From an uncultured beta proteobacterium (GTDB lineage Bacteria > Pseudomonadota > Gammaproteobacteria > Burkholderiales > Rhodocyclaceae), in assembly GCA_903910495.1 (NCBI GenBank), contig CAIVZW010000489.1, positions 1 to 7,118 of the forward strand: a DNA stretch of 7,118 nt, read 5' to 3'. A program made the position numbers and the translations under genes. Below are positions 1 through 5,847 of this stretch, in pieces (position 1 is the first letter of the stretch; each line of letters opens with the position of its first letter). Below the pieces are notes generated by a model. It was not told the origin of the DNA, did not search any database, and saw nothing but the letters and a program-made list of their open reading frames with translations.

Positions 1-122
1 AGCAATAGGGTATTGGTGGACCCGCACTCGGCCAGTGAATCAACATCGAAACGACCGCGCGCCTCCCCGAGCAGGGTTTGCAGGCGAAGCGGGTCAATCA
101 GCAGGGAAGGGGAGACCGTCAT
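1..122 (-). CDS. birA: Biotin-[acetyl-CoA-carboxylase] ligase, N-terminal fragment (cut by window edge)
   Basis: This is the start of a gene that runs off the left edge; 40 codons are visible. The protein begins MTVSPSLLIDPLRLQTLLGE and reaches the motif LAECGSTNTLL, which matches the conserved [D/C]STN element at the start of the biotin/lipoate protein ligase catalytic domain. That family makes biotinyl-AMP and transfers biotin to the acetyl-CoA carboxylase carrier protein in the cytoplasm. The STN motif comes about 30 residues in, so there is no room for the N-terminal DNA-binding domain of E. coli BirA; this looks like the ligase-only form. The start is uncertain: an in-frame ATG lies 10 codons upstream at 152, and neither has a clear Shine-Dalgarno sequence. 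The gene follows ntrC by 39 nt on the same strand and may be co-transcribed with it. The assignment rests on the short motif and the typical N-terminus only. Confidence 0.75.
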   Translation of the reverse strand, partial: MTVSPSLLIDPLRLQTLLGEARGRFDVDSLAECGSTNTLL

Positions 123-161
123 GGTGGCGGTGCTACGATTTGACGTCGCCATTATCGCCGA

Positions 162-1586
162 TTATCCCGCGGCATGCTCCGCATCGTCGGCCCGGCCAGC
201 GTCGAGACCCAGATCCTGAATCTTGCGCGTGATGGTGTTGCGCCCGATGCCAAGGGCCAGCGCGGCATCGATGCGCCGCCCGCCGGTGTGGGCCAGGGCG
301 CGGGTGATCAGGATGCGCTCGAAACTGCCAGTCAGTTTTTCGTGCACCTTTCCATCGCTAGTGGACAGCAAACGGTCGACCTCCATGGCCAGCCCGCTCT
401 CCCATTCGGAAGTTGCAGTCTGCGGCGCCGATTCACGAAGTTCCGCCGGCAGGTCAGCTAGATCGACCTGTTGCCCCGGCGCCATGACGGTGAGCCAGTG
501 ACAGATGTTTTCCAGTTGCCGCACGTTGCCCGGTAAATCGAGGCTAGCCAGATACCTGAGTGCCGCATCGGAAAAGCGCTTGGCCTCGACGCCCAGATCC
601 TGCGCGCTCTTCTGCAGAAAATGGCGCGCCAGAATCGGGATGTCCTCGCGCCGCTCACGCAGGCTCGGCAGGCGCACACGAATGACGTTGAGACGATGGA
701 ACAGGTCCTCGCGGAACAGGCCTTCCTTGACCCGGGTCTCAAGATTCTGATGCGTGGCCGCGATGATGCGGACATTGGCCTTGAGCGGAGAATGCCCGCC
801 GACGCGGTAGTAGTTTCCGTCGGAAAGCACACGCAAGAGGCGGGTCTGCAATTCGGACGGCATGTCCCCGATCTCGTCGAGAAAGAGCGTGCCGCCTTCG
901 GCCTGCTCAAAGCGTCCGCGCCGCTGCGCTGCCGCGCCGGTAAAAGCGCCGCGCTCGTGGCCGAAGAGTTCGGATTCGAGCAGATCCTTGGGAATCGCTG
1001 CCGTATTGATGGCGATGAACGGCTTGTCGGAACGCGGACTGTGCCGGTGCACGGCCCGCGCCACCAGTTCCTTGCCGGTGCCCGACTCACCGGTAATCAT
1101 TACCGTCGCGTTCGACTGACTGAGGCGGCCAATGGCACGGAAGACATCCTGCATGGCCGGCGCCTGGCCGAGAATTTCCGGAACCAGTTCCACTTCACTG
1201 GATGCACCGACCTGGTGCATACTCTCGTCAATCGCCCGGCGGATCAGCTCCAGCGCCTGATCGACATCGAAGGGCTTGGGCAGATACTCGAACGCGCCAC
1301 CCTGAAAAGCGGCGACCGCACTGTCCAGATCCGAGTAGGCGGTCATGATGATAACCGGCAAGGAGGGAAAGCGCTCCTTGACCTTCTTCAGCATGTCCAG
1401 CCCGGACTCGCCCGGCATGCGGATATCCGAGACCAGCACCTGCGGCGGCTCGGCGCCAAGGTCAAGCTGCGTCAGCGCCTCGCTGGCTGAAGCAAAACTC
1501 TTGAACGGCACCTGCTCGCGGGACAGGGTCTTTTCGAGCACCCAGCGAATCGACTTGTCGTCGTCAACGATCCAGACCGGTTTCAT
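162..1586 (-). CDS. ntrC: Nitrogen regulation response regulator NtrC (GlnG)
   Basis: This is the sigma-54-dependent transcription activator of the NtrB/NtrC two-component system, switched on by phosphorylation under nitrogen limitation. Domains in order, numbered from the start at 1586 (474 aa): a receiver domain at about 1-120 with acidic pocket DDD at 8-10, phospho-acceptor D54 in VSDIRMPG and K104 in the LPKP motif; an AAA+ domain at about 135-365 with Walker A GESGTGKE (166-173), the sigma-54 contact loop GAFTGA (213-218) and Walker B GGTLFLDEIGD (231-241); and a C-terminal Fis-type helix-turn-helix at about 425-465 (GGRRIDAALALGIGRNTITR). An ATG six codons upstream at 1604 is also in frame. 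I prefer 1586 because it puts the phospho-acceptor at residue 54, as in enteric NtrC, and has a GGAAAA sequence just upstream. The usual W of the WPGNVRQLEN motif is L here. It follows ntrB; its targets probably include the paired sites upstream of glnA. Confidence 0.96.
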   Translation of the reverse strand: MKPVWIVDDDKSIRWVLEKTLSREQVPFKSFASASEALTQLDLGAEPPQVLVSDIRMPGESGLDMLKKVKERFPSLPVIIMTAYSDLDSAVAAFQGGAFEYLPKPFDVDQALELIRRAIDESMHQVGASSEVELVPEILGQAPAMQDVFRAIGRLSQSNATVMITGESGTGKELVARAVHRHSPRSDKPFIAINTAAIPKDLLESELFGHERGAFTGAAAQRRGRFEQAEGGTLFLDEIGDMPSELQTRLLRVLSDGNYYRVGGHSPLKANVRIIAATHQNLETRVKEGLFREDLFHRLNVIRVRLPSLRERREDIPILARHFLQKSAQDLGVEAKRFSDAALRYLASLDLPGNVRQLENICHWLTVMAPGQQVDLADLPAELRESAPQTATSEWESGLAMEVDRLLSTSDGKVHEKLTGSFERILITRALAHTGGRRIDAALALGIGRNTITRKIQDLGLDAGRADDAEHAAG

Positions 1587-1645
1587 TGATTTTCCAGACA
1601 TCATGAATTTGTAGACATGCAGAGCCTAGAGCAAATAGCTTGCCA

Positions 1646-2722
1646 TCACGCCGCGCTCAACGGTATGCGAATCGTGAAACAGGTATACCCGGGGCGGCTC
1701 TCGCACTCTATCGTTCCCTGGTGCTGCTGGACAAAGCTTTGCGCCAGGGTCAGACCGAGGCCGTTACCGCCTTCGCGACCGGAAACCAGCGGGTAGAACA
1801 TGCGTTCGCGAATGTCGTCCGGAATGCCCGGGCCGTTGTCGATGACCTGCAAATCGAGCGCCAGGCGGTAACGCCGTTTGGCCAGCGTCACCTGCCGCGC
1901 GGCACGGGTGCGCAGCGTGATCTGCCCCGAACCGGGCTCGCCATTCGACCGACCCTTGATCGCCTGGGCGGCATTGCGGGCGATATTGAGCACCGCCTGA
2001 ATCAGCTGCTCGCGATCCCCCACCAGTTCGGGCAGACTGGTGTCGTAGTCGCGGCGCACGCTCAGCGTCTGCGGGAATTCTGCCGTCAGCAGACTGCGTA
2101 CCCGTTCGAGTATCTCGTGAATATTGACCGGCCCCGGTTGCATCGGTCGATGCGGCGAAAGCAGACGCCTCATCAGATCCTGCAAACGATCCGTTTCCTT
2201 GATGATGACCTGCGTATATTCGCGCAGGCCCGGATTGTTTAGCTCGTGTTCGAGCAACTGCGCCGCACCGCGAATGCCGCCCAGCGGGTTCTTGATTTCG
2301 TGTGCGAGATTGCGGATCAGCTCGCGGCTGGCGATCTGCTGTTCCAGCAAACGCTCTTCGCGCGTCGCCTTGAGCTGCTGATCGATCGGCCAGAGTTCGA
2401 CCAGCAGCCGCGCACCCGCCGTATCGGTTGGATTGACCGTGCAGTTCAGATGCAGTGCAACACCATCATTACGCTGCAGTTCAATACTCTGTCCGGTGTA
2501 GCTCCAGCCATGCCTGAACGCGCTGTCGAGCGCCTCCTGCAGGGCCGCGGGACAATCCACCGCACTGTCCAGACGACATCCGGCAACGGCCTTGCTGCTG
2601 ATCGCCAGCAGGTTTTCTGCGGCGGAGTTCATGTAAAGGATGGCGAAATTCTCGTCGAGCAGAATGACTGTCGAGGAGAGCAGGTCAAGTCCGGCGAAAG
2701 GATTTGGCAATGGTTCAGGCAT
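1646..2722 (-). CDS. ntrB: Nitrogen regulation sensor histidine kinase/phosphatase NtrB (GlnL)
   Basis: A 358-aa cytoplasmic sensor that phosphorylates NtrC when nitrogen is scarce and, in the known systems, dephosphorylates it when PII (GlnB) signals sufficiency. There are no membrane segments, as expected for NtrB. An N-terminal PAS-like region (about 10-115, with LLDENFAILYMNSAAENLL) is followed by the dimerisation and phospho-acceptor helices, with H141 in NLAHEIKNPLGGIRGAAQLL. The ATP-binding domain has an N box (QAVLNIARNAAQA, N250), G1 box DNGPGI (295-300), F box around FYPLVSGREGG and G2 box GNGLGL (319-324). All catalytic motifs are intact and the length is normal. The start is the only ATG after an in-frame TGA 15 nt upstream, and no good Shine-Dalgarno precedes it, so translation may be coupled to the upstream DUF4124 gene that ends 34 nt earlier. 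The TGA stop overlaps an ATG of a six-codon reading frame. Confidence 0.96.
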   Translation of the reverse strand: MPEPLPNPFAGLDLLSSTVILLDENFAILYMNSAAENLLAISSKAVAGCRLDSAVDCPAALQEALDSAFRHGWSYTGQSIELQRNDGVALHLNCTVNPTDTAGARLLVELWPIDQQLKATREERLLEQQIASRELIRNLAHEIKNPLGGIRGAAQLLEHELNNPGLREYTQVIIKETDRLQDLMRRLLSPHRPMQPGPVNIHEILERVRSLLTAEFPQTLSVRRDYDTSLPELVGDREQLIQAVLNIARNAAQAIKGRSNGEPGSGQITLRTRAARQVTLAKRRYRLALDLQVIDNGPGIPDDIRERMFYPLVSGREGGNGLGLTLAQSFVQQHQGTIECESRPGYTCFTIRIPLSAA

Positions 2723-2756
2723 ACACGGGAGTCAGCGATAAGCGCGCCACTTCAAA

Positions 2757-3260
2757 TCAGCGCAGCTTGGCAATCTCCTTCTGGATGGCTTCGATATTGC
2801 GTTCGTGCAGGGCGACCTTGTCGCGGAATGGTTGAATACGCTCTTCGACCTTGCCCCCGCTGATGCCGGCCCCGCCTTTGTACTGCATGCGTTCGTTGGG
2901 CAATATGATGGCCTCCTGCTCGGCGAGATCCTTGCGCGCCTGCTCGAGATTCTTCTGCTCGGCCGCCAGTTCGCTGTCGAGAATGCGCCGGCGATCCGTA
3001 TCCCGGGCTTTCTGGGTGTTATCGTCAACTTTCGGAAAGGTCGATGGCGTCGGGGTTTTTACAGCGGGCCTGGCGGCAGGCGCGGGGCTGGATGAGCCAA
3101 AATCGATACTGGTGCATTTGTCACCTTTGGCGGCGGACTTGATGTTTGAAAACGATTTGTGCCCACTTTCATCGACGCACTGATACATGATATCCGCCTG
3201 TGCCGGCAGCGCGGCCAGGAAGAGCAATGCAACAGGGAAATACAGCCTTGGGCAATTCAT
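2757..3260 (-). CDS. DUF4124 domain-containing exported protein, function unknown
   Basis: A 167-aa protein with a clear signal peptide: MNCPRLYFPVALLFLAALPA ends in a likely signal peptidase I site, AQA then D (residues 20-23). The mature protein starts with a short DUF4124 module (about 23-52, MYQCVDESGHKSFSN) carrying two cysteines, C28 and C49, that could form a disulfide in the periplasm. A Pro/Ala/Ser-rich linker (55-75) follows, then a charged helical stretch (about 82-116, RRRILDSELAAEQKNLEQAR) and a second one (137-167) that are probably coiled coil. I chose the start at 3260 rather than the longer frame from 3302 because AGGA sits 5 nt upstream and the signal peptide then begins at residue 1. 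From general knowledge, proteins of this type are often found between glnA and ntrB in betaproteobacteria, but no function is established. It is the first gene after the glnA terminator, 34 nt ahead of ntrB. Confidence 0.88.
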   Translation of the reverse strand: MNCPRLYFPVALLFLAALPAQADIMYQCVDESGHKSFSNIKSAAKGDKCTSIDFGSSSPAPAARPAVKTPTPSTFPKVDDNTQKARDTDRRRILDSELAAEQKNLEQARKDLAEQEAIILPNERMQYKGGAGISGGKVEERIQPFRDKVALHERNIEAIQKEIAKLR

Positions 3261-3313
3261 CGCGATCCTATCTGTGGGTGGCAGCCAGCAACCTGTGGTC
3301 AACTTCGGGTATC

Positions 3314-3342
3314 AGTGTATTGGATGCCTCCGTGAAATACAA
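3314..3342 (-). promoter_or_regulatory. Possible sigma-70 promoter for the DUF4124-ntrB-ntrC unit
   Basis: On the minus strand a TTGTAT hexamer (3342-3337) and a TACACT hexamer (3319-3314) are separated by 17 nt. They match three of six (-35) and four of six (-10) consensus positions. The position is sensible: after the glnA terminator and about 55 nt before the DUF4124 start codon. The match is weak; the main argument is that the terminator implies a separate promoter somewhere in this gap of about 108 nt. Confidence 0.3.
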
Positions 3343-3368
3343 ACGCATCAAAGCTTAGTGCGGCGGAC

Positions 3369-3396
3369 AAAAAAAGGACGGGCACGCCCGTCCTTT
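3369..3396 (-). terminator. Intrinsic terminator of glnA
   Basis: A perfect inverted repeat: AAAGGACGGGC (3373-3383) and GCCCGTCCTTT (3386-3396), separated by 2 nt. Read on the minus strand the GC-rich stem runs straight into seven T residues, a textbook Rho-independent terminator 25 nt after the glnA stop codon. On the plus strand only TTT follows, so it works mainly for leftward transcription. It should largely separate glnA from the DUF4124-ntrB-ntrC genes. Confidence 0.93.
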
Positions 3397-3421
3397 CTTG
3401 ATTGCCCGCTGAAGTACGCTA

Positions 3422-4837
3422 TCAGCAGCTGTAATACAGGTCGAATTCGACCGGGTGGGTCGTCATGCGGACCTTGTTGACTTCGTCCATCTTCAATTCG
3501 ATGTAGGCGTCGATCCAGTCGCTGGAGAAGACACCGCCACGGGTCAGGAAATCCCGATCCTTGTCGAGCTCGGCCAGAGCTTCCTCGAGGCTGGCGCAAA
3601 CGGTCGGGATCTTGGCATCCTCTTCCGGCGGCAGATCGTAGAGGTTCTTGTCGGCCGCATCGCCGGGGTGAATCTTGTTCTGGATGCCGTCCAGGCCAGC
3701 CATCAGCAGGGCGGTGAAGCACAGGTAGGGGTTGGCAATCGGATCCGGGAAGCGGGTTTCGATACGGCGGGCCTTGTCGGACGCCACGTGCGGAATGCGG
3801 ATCGACGCCGAACGGTTCTTGGCCGAATAAGCCAGCTTGACCGGTGCCTCATAGTGCGGAACCAGGCGCTTGTACGAGTTGGTCCCCGGATTGGTGATGG
3901 CGTTCAGCGCCTTGGCGTGCTTGATGATGCCACCGATGTAGAACAGCGCCATCTCGGACAGGCCGGCGTAGCCGTTGCCGGCAAACAGGTTCTTGCCGTC
4001 CTTCCAGATCGACTGATGCACGTGCATGCCCGAACCGTTGTCGCCAACGATGGGTTTCGGCATGAAGGTCGCGGTCTTGCCGTACTGATGCGCCACGTTA
4101 TGGACCACGTACTTGAGCATCTGTGTCCAGTCGGCGCGCTTGACCAGCGTGCTGAACAGGGTACCGATCTCGCACTGGCCGGCGGTGGCTACTTCGTGGT
4201 GGTGAACTTCAACCGGGACGCCGATCGACTCAAGCGTCAGCACCATGGCCGAGCGGATGTCGTGCAGGCTGTCAACCGGAGGCACCGGGAAGTAGCCGCC
4301 CTTGACGGTCGGACGGTGGCCTGAGCCGCCGCCGCCAGCGTTCTTCTCGCCGGAAGTCCAGGCGGCTTCGTCGGAGTAGATCTTCAGGTTGCAGCCGGAC
4401 ATGTCGACGCTCCACTCGACGGAGTCGAAAATGAAGAATTCGGGTTCCGGGCCAAAGAAGGCGGCATCACCAATGCCGGAAGACTTCAGGTAGGCTTCGG
4501 CGCGCTTGGCGATCGAACGCGGGTCGCGGTCGTAGCCACGGCCATCCGCCGGATCAACGACGTCGCAGGTGATGACGATGGTCGTTTCATCGAAGAAGGG
4601 GTCGATATAGGCGGTCGAAGCATCGGGCATCAACTGCATGTCGGAAGCCTGAATACCCTTCCAGCCGGCGATTGAAGAACCGTCGAAAGCGTGACCGTTC
4701 TCGAACTTGTCTTCGTCAAAAGCACTGACTGGAACAGTAACGTGCTGCTCCTTGCCACGGGTGTCGGTAAAACGGAAGTCGACGAACTTGGCGTCGTTTT
4801 CCTTGACCATCTTGATTACATCTTGCGGGCTTGCCAT
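3422..4837 (-). CDS. glnA: Glutamine synthetase, type I (GSI-beta)
   Basis: Cytoplasmic dodecameric enzyme that makes glutamine from glutamate, ammonia and ATP, the main step of ammonia assimilation. At 471 aa it is full length for the family. Visible motifs: the N-terminal beta-grasp domain with [11 protein letters not shown] (51-61); the metal/glutamate-site segment [11 protein letters not shown] (128-138, E131 and E133); [12 protein letters not shown] (212-223); the metal-binding [10 protein letters not shown] region (267-276); the ATP/glutamate loop [12 protein letters not shown] (316-327); NRSASIRIP (341-349); and [10 protein letters not shown] (358-367). Y400 in NLYDLPPEE is the expected adenylylation site for GlnE, which marks the GSI-beta subtype. 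GAGGAG lies 8 nt before the ATG. The upstream region carries paired NtrC sites, so expression is probably NtrC and sigma-54 dependent; a terminator follows directly. Nothing is missing or truncated. Confidence 0.98.
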   Translation of the reverse strand: MASPQDVIKMVKENDAKFVDFRFTDTRGKEQHVTVPVSAFDEDKFENGHAFDGSSIAGWKGIQASDMQLMPDASTAYIDPFFDETTIVITCDVVDPADGRGYDRDPRSIAKRAEAYLKSSGIGDAAFFGPEPEFFIFDSVEWSVDMSGCNLKIYSDEAAWTSGEKNAGGGGSGHRPTVKGGYFPVPPVDSLHDIRSAMVLTLESIGVPVEVHHHEVATAGQCEIGTLFSTLVKRADWTQMLKYVVHNVAHQYGKTATFMPKPIVGDNGSGMHVHQSIWKDGKNLFAGNGYAGLSEMALFYIGGIIKHAKALNAITNPGTNSYKRLVPHYEAPVKLAYSAKNRSASIRIPHVASDKARRIETRFPDPIANPYLCFTALLMAGLDGIQNKIHPGDAADKNLYDLPPEEDAKIPTVCASLEEALAELDKDRDFLTRGGVFSSDWIDAYIELKMDEVNKVRMTTHPVEFDLYYSC

Positions 4838-4858
4838 TGAAAAGTCTCCTCAGCGGGT

Positions 4859-4873
4859 GCCGGCGATTCCGGC
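4859..4873 (-). repeat. Small inverted repeat in the glnA leader
   Basis: GCCGG (4859-4863) and CCGGC (4869-4873) flank a 5-nt loop, directly upstream of the glnA Shine-Dalgarno sequence. In the mRNA it would form a short GC-rich hairpin. It is not followed by a T run, so it is not an intrinsic terminator. Any role in translation or mRNA stability is speculative. Confidence 0.35.
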
Positions 4874-5041
4874 GACAATAAAAAAGGTGCTCCGGGTATT
4901 AGCAGAAACCATGCCAATCCACGCTTTGCGAATCTGGCATTGTGCCATAAGGAGGCATGGCATTCCTGATGATTCTATCCTGATAACCGCAGCGGCAGGA
5001 TTGCGAAGCCTTCGATACGCACGCTGTGCGGGCTGTTCGGG

Positions 5042-5057
5042 GTGAACGGGTGTGCCA
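5042..5057 (-). promoter_or_regulatory. Candidate sigma-54 (-24/-12) promoter for glnA, -12 box imperfect
   Basis: On the minus strand TGGCAC (5057-5052) matches the -24 consensus of sigma-54 promoters exactly. After the correct 5-nt spacer comes TTCAC instead of TTGCA: the TT is right, but the normally invariant GC of the -12 box is CA. A start near 5031 would place the two NtrC sites at about -126 and -157, close to the enteric glnA layout. Position and -24 box support it; the -12 mismatch is a real objection. Confidence 0.4.
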
Positions 5058-5149
5058 TCCTCTGGCGGATGGTTCAATAACGCGTTCGTGGTGAGCCGGC
5101 TGAACCCTGAGCGGGTTTTTACCTGCTCAACAGAGTTTTGTCGGGCTGT

Positions 5150-5165
5150 TGCACATTTGTGGTGC
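5150..5165. promoter_or_regulatory. NtrC-binding site, glnA-proximal
   Basis: TGCACATTTGTGGTGC matches the dyad TGCAC-N6-GGTGC known for NtrC operators. Its centre is 31 bp from that of the second site, about three helical turns, so two NtrC dimers would sit on the same face of the DNA and could oligomerise. It lies about 315 nt upstream of the glnA start codon and 145 nt upstream of the rhodanese start codon. Confidence 0.75.
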
Positions 5166-5180
5166 GCAAACAATCATTGA

Positions 5181-5196
5181 TGCACTTAATTGGTGC
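5181..5196. promoter_or_regulatory. NtrC-binding site, glnA-distal
   Basis: TGCACTTAATTGGTGC is a very good match to the NtrC operator TGCAC-N6-GGTGC, with an AT-rich centre. It is the better of the two sites. In enteric bacteria the two strong glnA sites are about 32 bp apart, so the 31-bp separation here is nearly the same. Such enhancers work in either orientation, so an effect on the divergent rhodanese gene cannot be excluded, although I see no good sigma-54 promoter facing that way. Confidence 0.82.
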
Positions 5197-5267
5197 TCTG
5201 CGCCAAACATACAAGGCGATTGCCTGGCCTCAGGTCGTTCATCCCGGCGCACCCGACGCAAGTGATT

Positions 5268-5273
5268 TATACT
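5268..5273 (+). promoter_or_regulatory. Possible sigma-70 -10 box for the rhodanese gene
   Basis: TATACT matches five of six bases of the -10 consensus and lies 36 nt before the ATG, giving a plausible short leader. There is no recognisable -35 hexamer at 16-18 nt spacing, so this is a weak call. Confidence 0.35.
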
Positions 5274-5309
5274 TGAAGCTCCTCCTGTCACAAAGGATTC
5301 CGTACTTCC

Positions 5310-5759
5310 ATGGGAAAACTGACCGACCTCCTGAACCTCGCCCAGGCACGTGCGCGCGAACTCGGGCTGCCTTATGCCGGCGCATTGACACCGAAGGAAG
5401 CCAGTGAAGTCTGGCAACTGGCGCCCGGCGCCAGACTGGTCGACGTGCGTACCCGTGCCGAGTGGGACTGGGTGGGCCGCATACCCGGCGCGGTGGAAAT
5501 CGAGTGGAACAGCTATCCGGGCAGCCAGCCCAATACCGATTTTCTGGCTCAACTCAAGCGGCAGGTCGATGGCGAATCGCTGGTCATGTTCCTCTGCCGC
5601 AGCGGGGTGCGCTCGCACAAGGCGGCGTCTCTGGCCAGCGAGGCCGGCTATAACGAATGCTATAACGTGCTCGAAGGCTTCGAAGGCGACATCGATGCCA
5701 ACGGGCAGCGCGGCAAGCTCGGTGGCTGGCGCCTCGCCGGTCTTCCCTGGAAAAGCTGA
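5310..5759 (+). CDS. Single-domain rhodanese-like sulfurtransferase
   Basis: A 149-aa cytoplasmic protein with one rhodanese domain (about 25-145) and no signal peptide or membrane segment. The conserved VDVRTRAEW (44-52) and GRIPGAVEIEW (56-66) segments are present. The active-site loop is C96-RSGVRS, in which the cysteine would carry a persulfide. The C-terminal GGWRLAGLPW resembles other small rhodaneses. Family members move sulfur from a donor such as thiosulfate or a protein persulfide to an acceptor; the actual substrate here is not evident. The ATG at 5310 is preceded by AAAGGA at a rather long 12-nt distance. nadA follows on the same strand after 88 nt. A role in sulfur supply to the iron-sulfur cluster of NadA is possible from context but unproven. 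Confidence 0.92.
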   Translation: MGKLTDLLNLAQARARELGLPYAGALTPKEASEVWQLAPGARLVDVRTRAEWDWVGRIPGAVEIEWNSYPGSQPNTDFLAQLKRQVDGESLVMFLCRSGVRSHKAASLASEAGYNECYNVLEGFEGDIDANGQRGKLGGWRLAGLPWKS

Positions 5760-5847
5760 GAGGGCGCCTCTTCGCCGCGCATCTGCAACCATTTCCTGAC
5801 ATAGCAGTCTGTTTCTTCTCTTGCGATAACGATTCGAGTACCGGCCA

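Larger units (their letters stand above)
4838..5309. other. Divergent intergenic control region between glnA and the rhodanese gene
   Basis: These 472 nt hold no convincing gene; the frames that cross it have no family resemblance. From glnA outward it contains the glnA Shine-Dalgarno; a GCCGG/CCGGC inverted repeat (4859-4873) that could form a hairpin in the glnA leader; a cluster of TGGCA/TGCCA words (4911-4963); a minus-strand TAGAAT (4977-4972) that could be a sigma-70 -10 box without a good -35; a TGGCAC element at 5057-5052; the two NtrC-type sites; and a plus-strand TATACT just before the rhodanese gene. The layout fits a glnA promoter with two modes, nitrogen-regulated and basal, but no transcription start can be fixed from sequence alone. 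Confidence 0.7.

Noticed and set aside
621..1490. 289-codon open frame on the plus strand opposite ntrC
   Set aside because: It lies entirely antisense to a clear ntrC gene, shows no recognisable domain, and is the kind of shadow frame expected from GC-biased third positions.
3271..3348. 26-codon minus-strand frame (MRLYFTEASNTLIPEVDHRL...) before the DUF4124 gene
   Set aside because: It has no Shine-Dalgarno sequence and no recognisable similarity, and it lies where the promoter of the ntrB-ntrC unit is expected.
3345..3363. CGCA...TGCG dyad upstream of the DUF4124 gene as a third NtrC site
   Set aside because: The half-site spacing is wrong (19 bp overall against about 16 bp for the two good sites) and the GGTGC half is not present.
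3455..4324. 289-codon open frame on the plus strand opposite glnA
   Set aside because: It is antisense to an intact, highly conserved glnA and has a low-complexity composition rich in V, G, R and H, with no family resemblance. Having the same length as the frame opposite ntrC is coincidence.
5102..5119. AACCC-N5-GGGTT followed by T residues as a plus-strand terminator
   Set aside because: The stem is only 5 bp and the T run is short; no gene upstream on that strand would need a terminator.
5212..5231. Plus-strand GG-N10-GC element (AAGGCGATTGCCTGGCC) as a sigma-54 promoter for the rhodanese gene
   Set aside because: Only the GG and GC pairs are spaced correctly; the rest of the -24 and -12 consensus is poorly matched.
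5757..5775. AGAGG-GCG-CCTCT hairpin after the rhodanese stop as a terminator
   Set aside because: The stem is short, the loop has 3 nt, and no T run follows on either strand.
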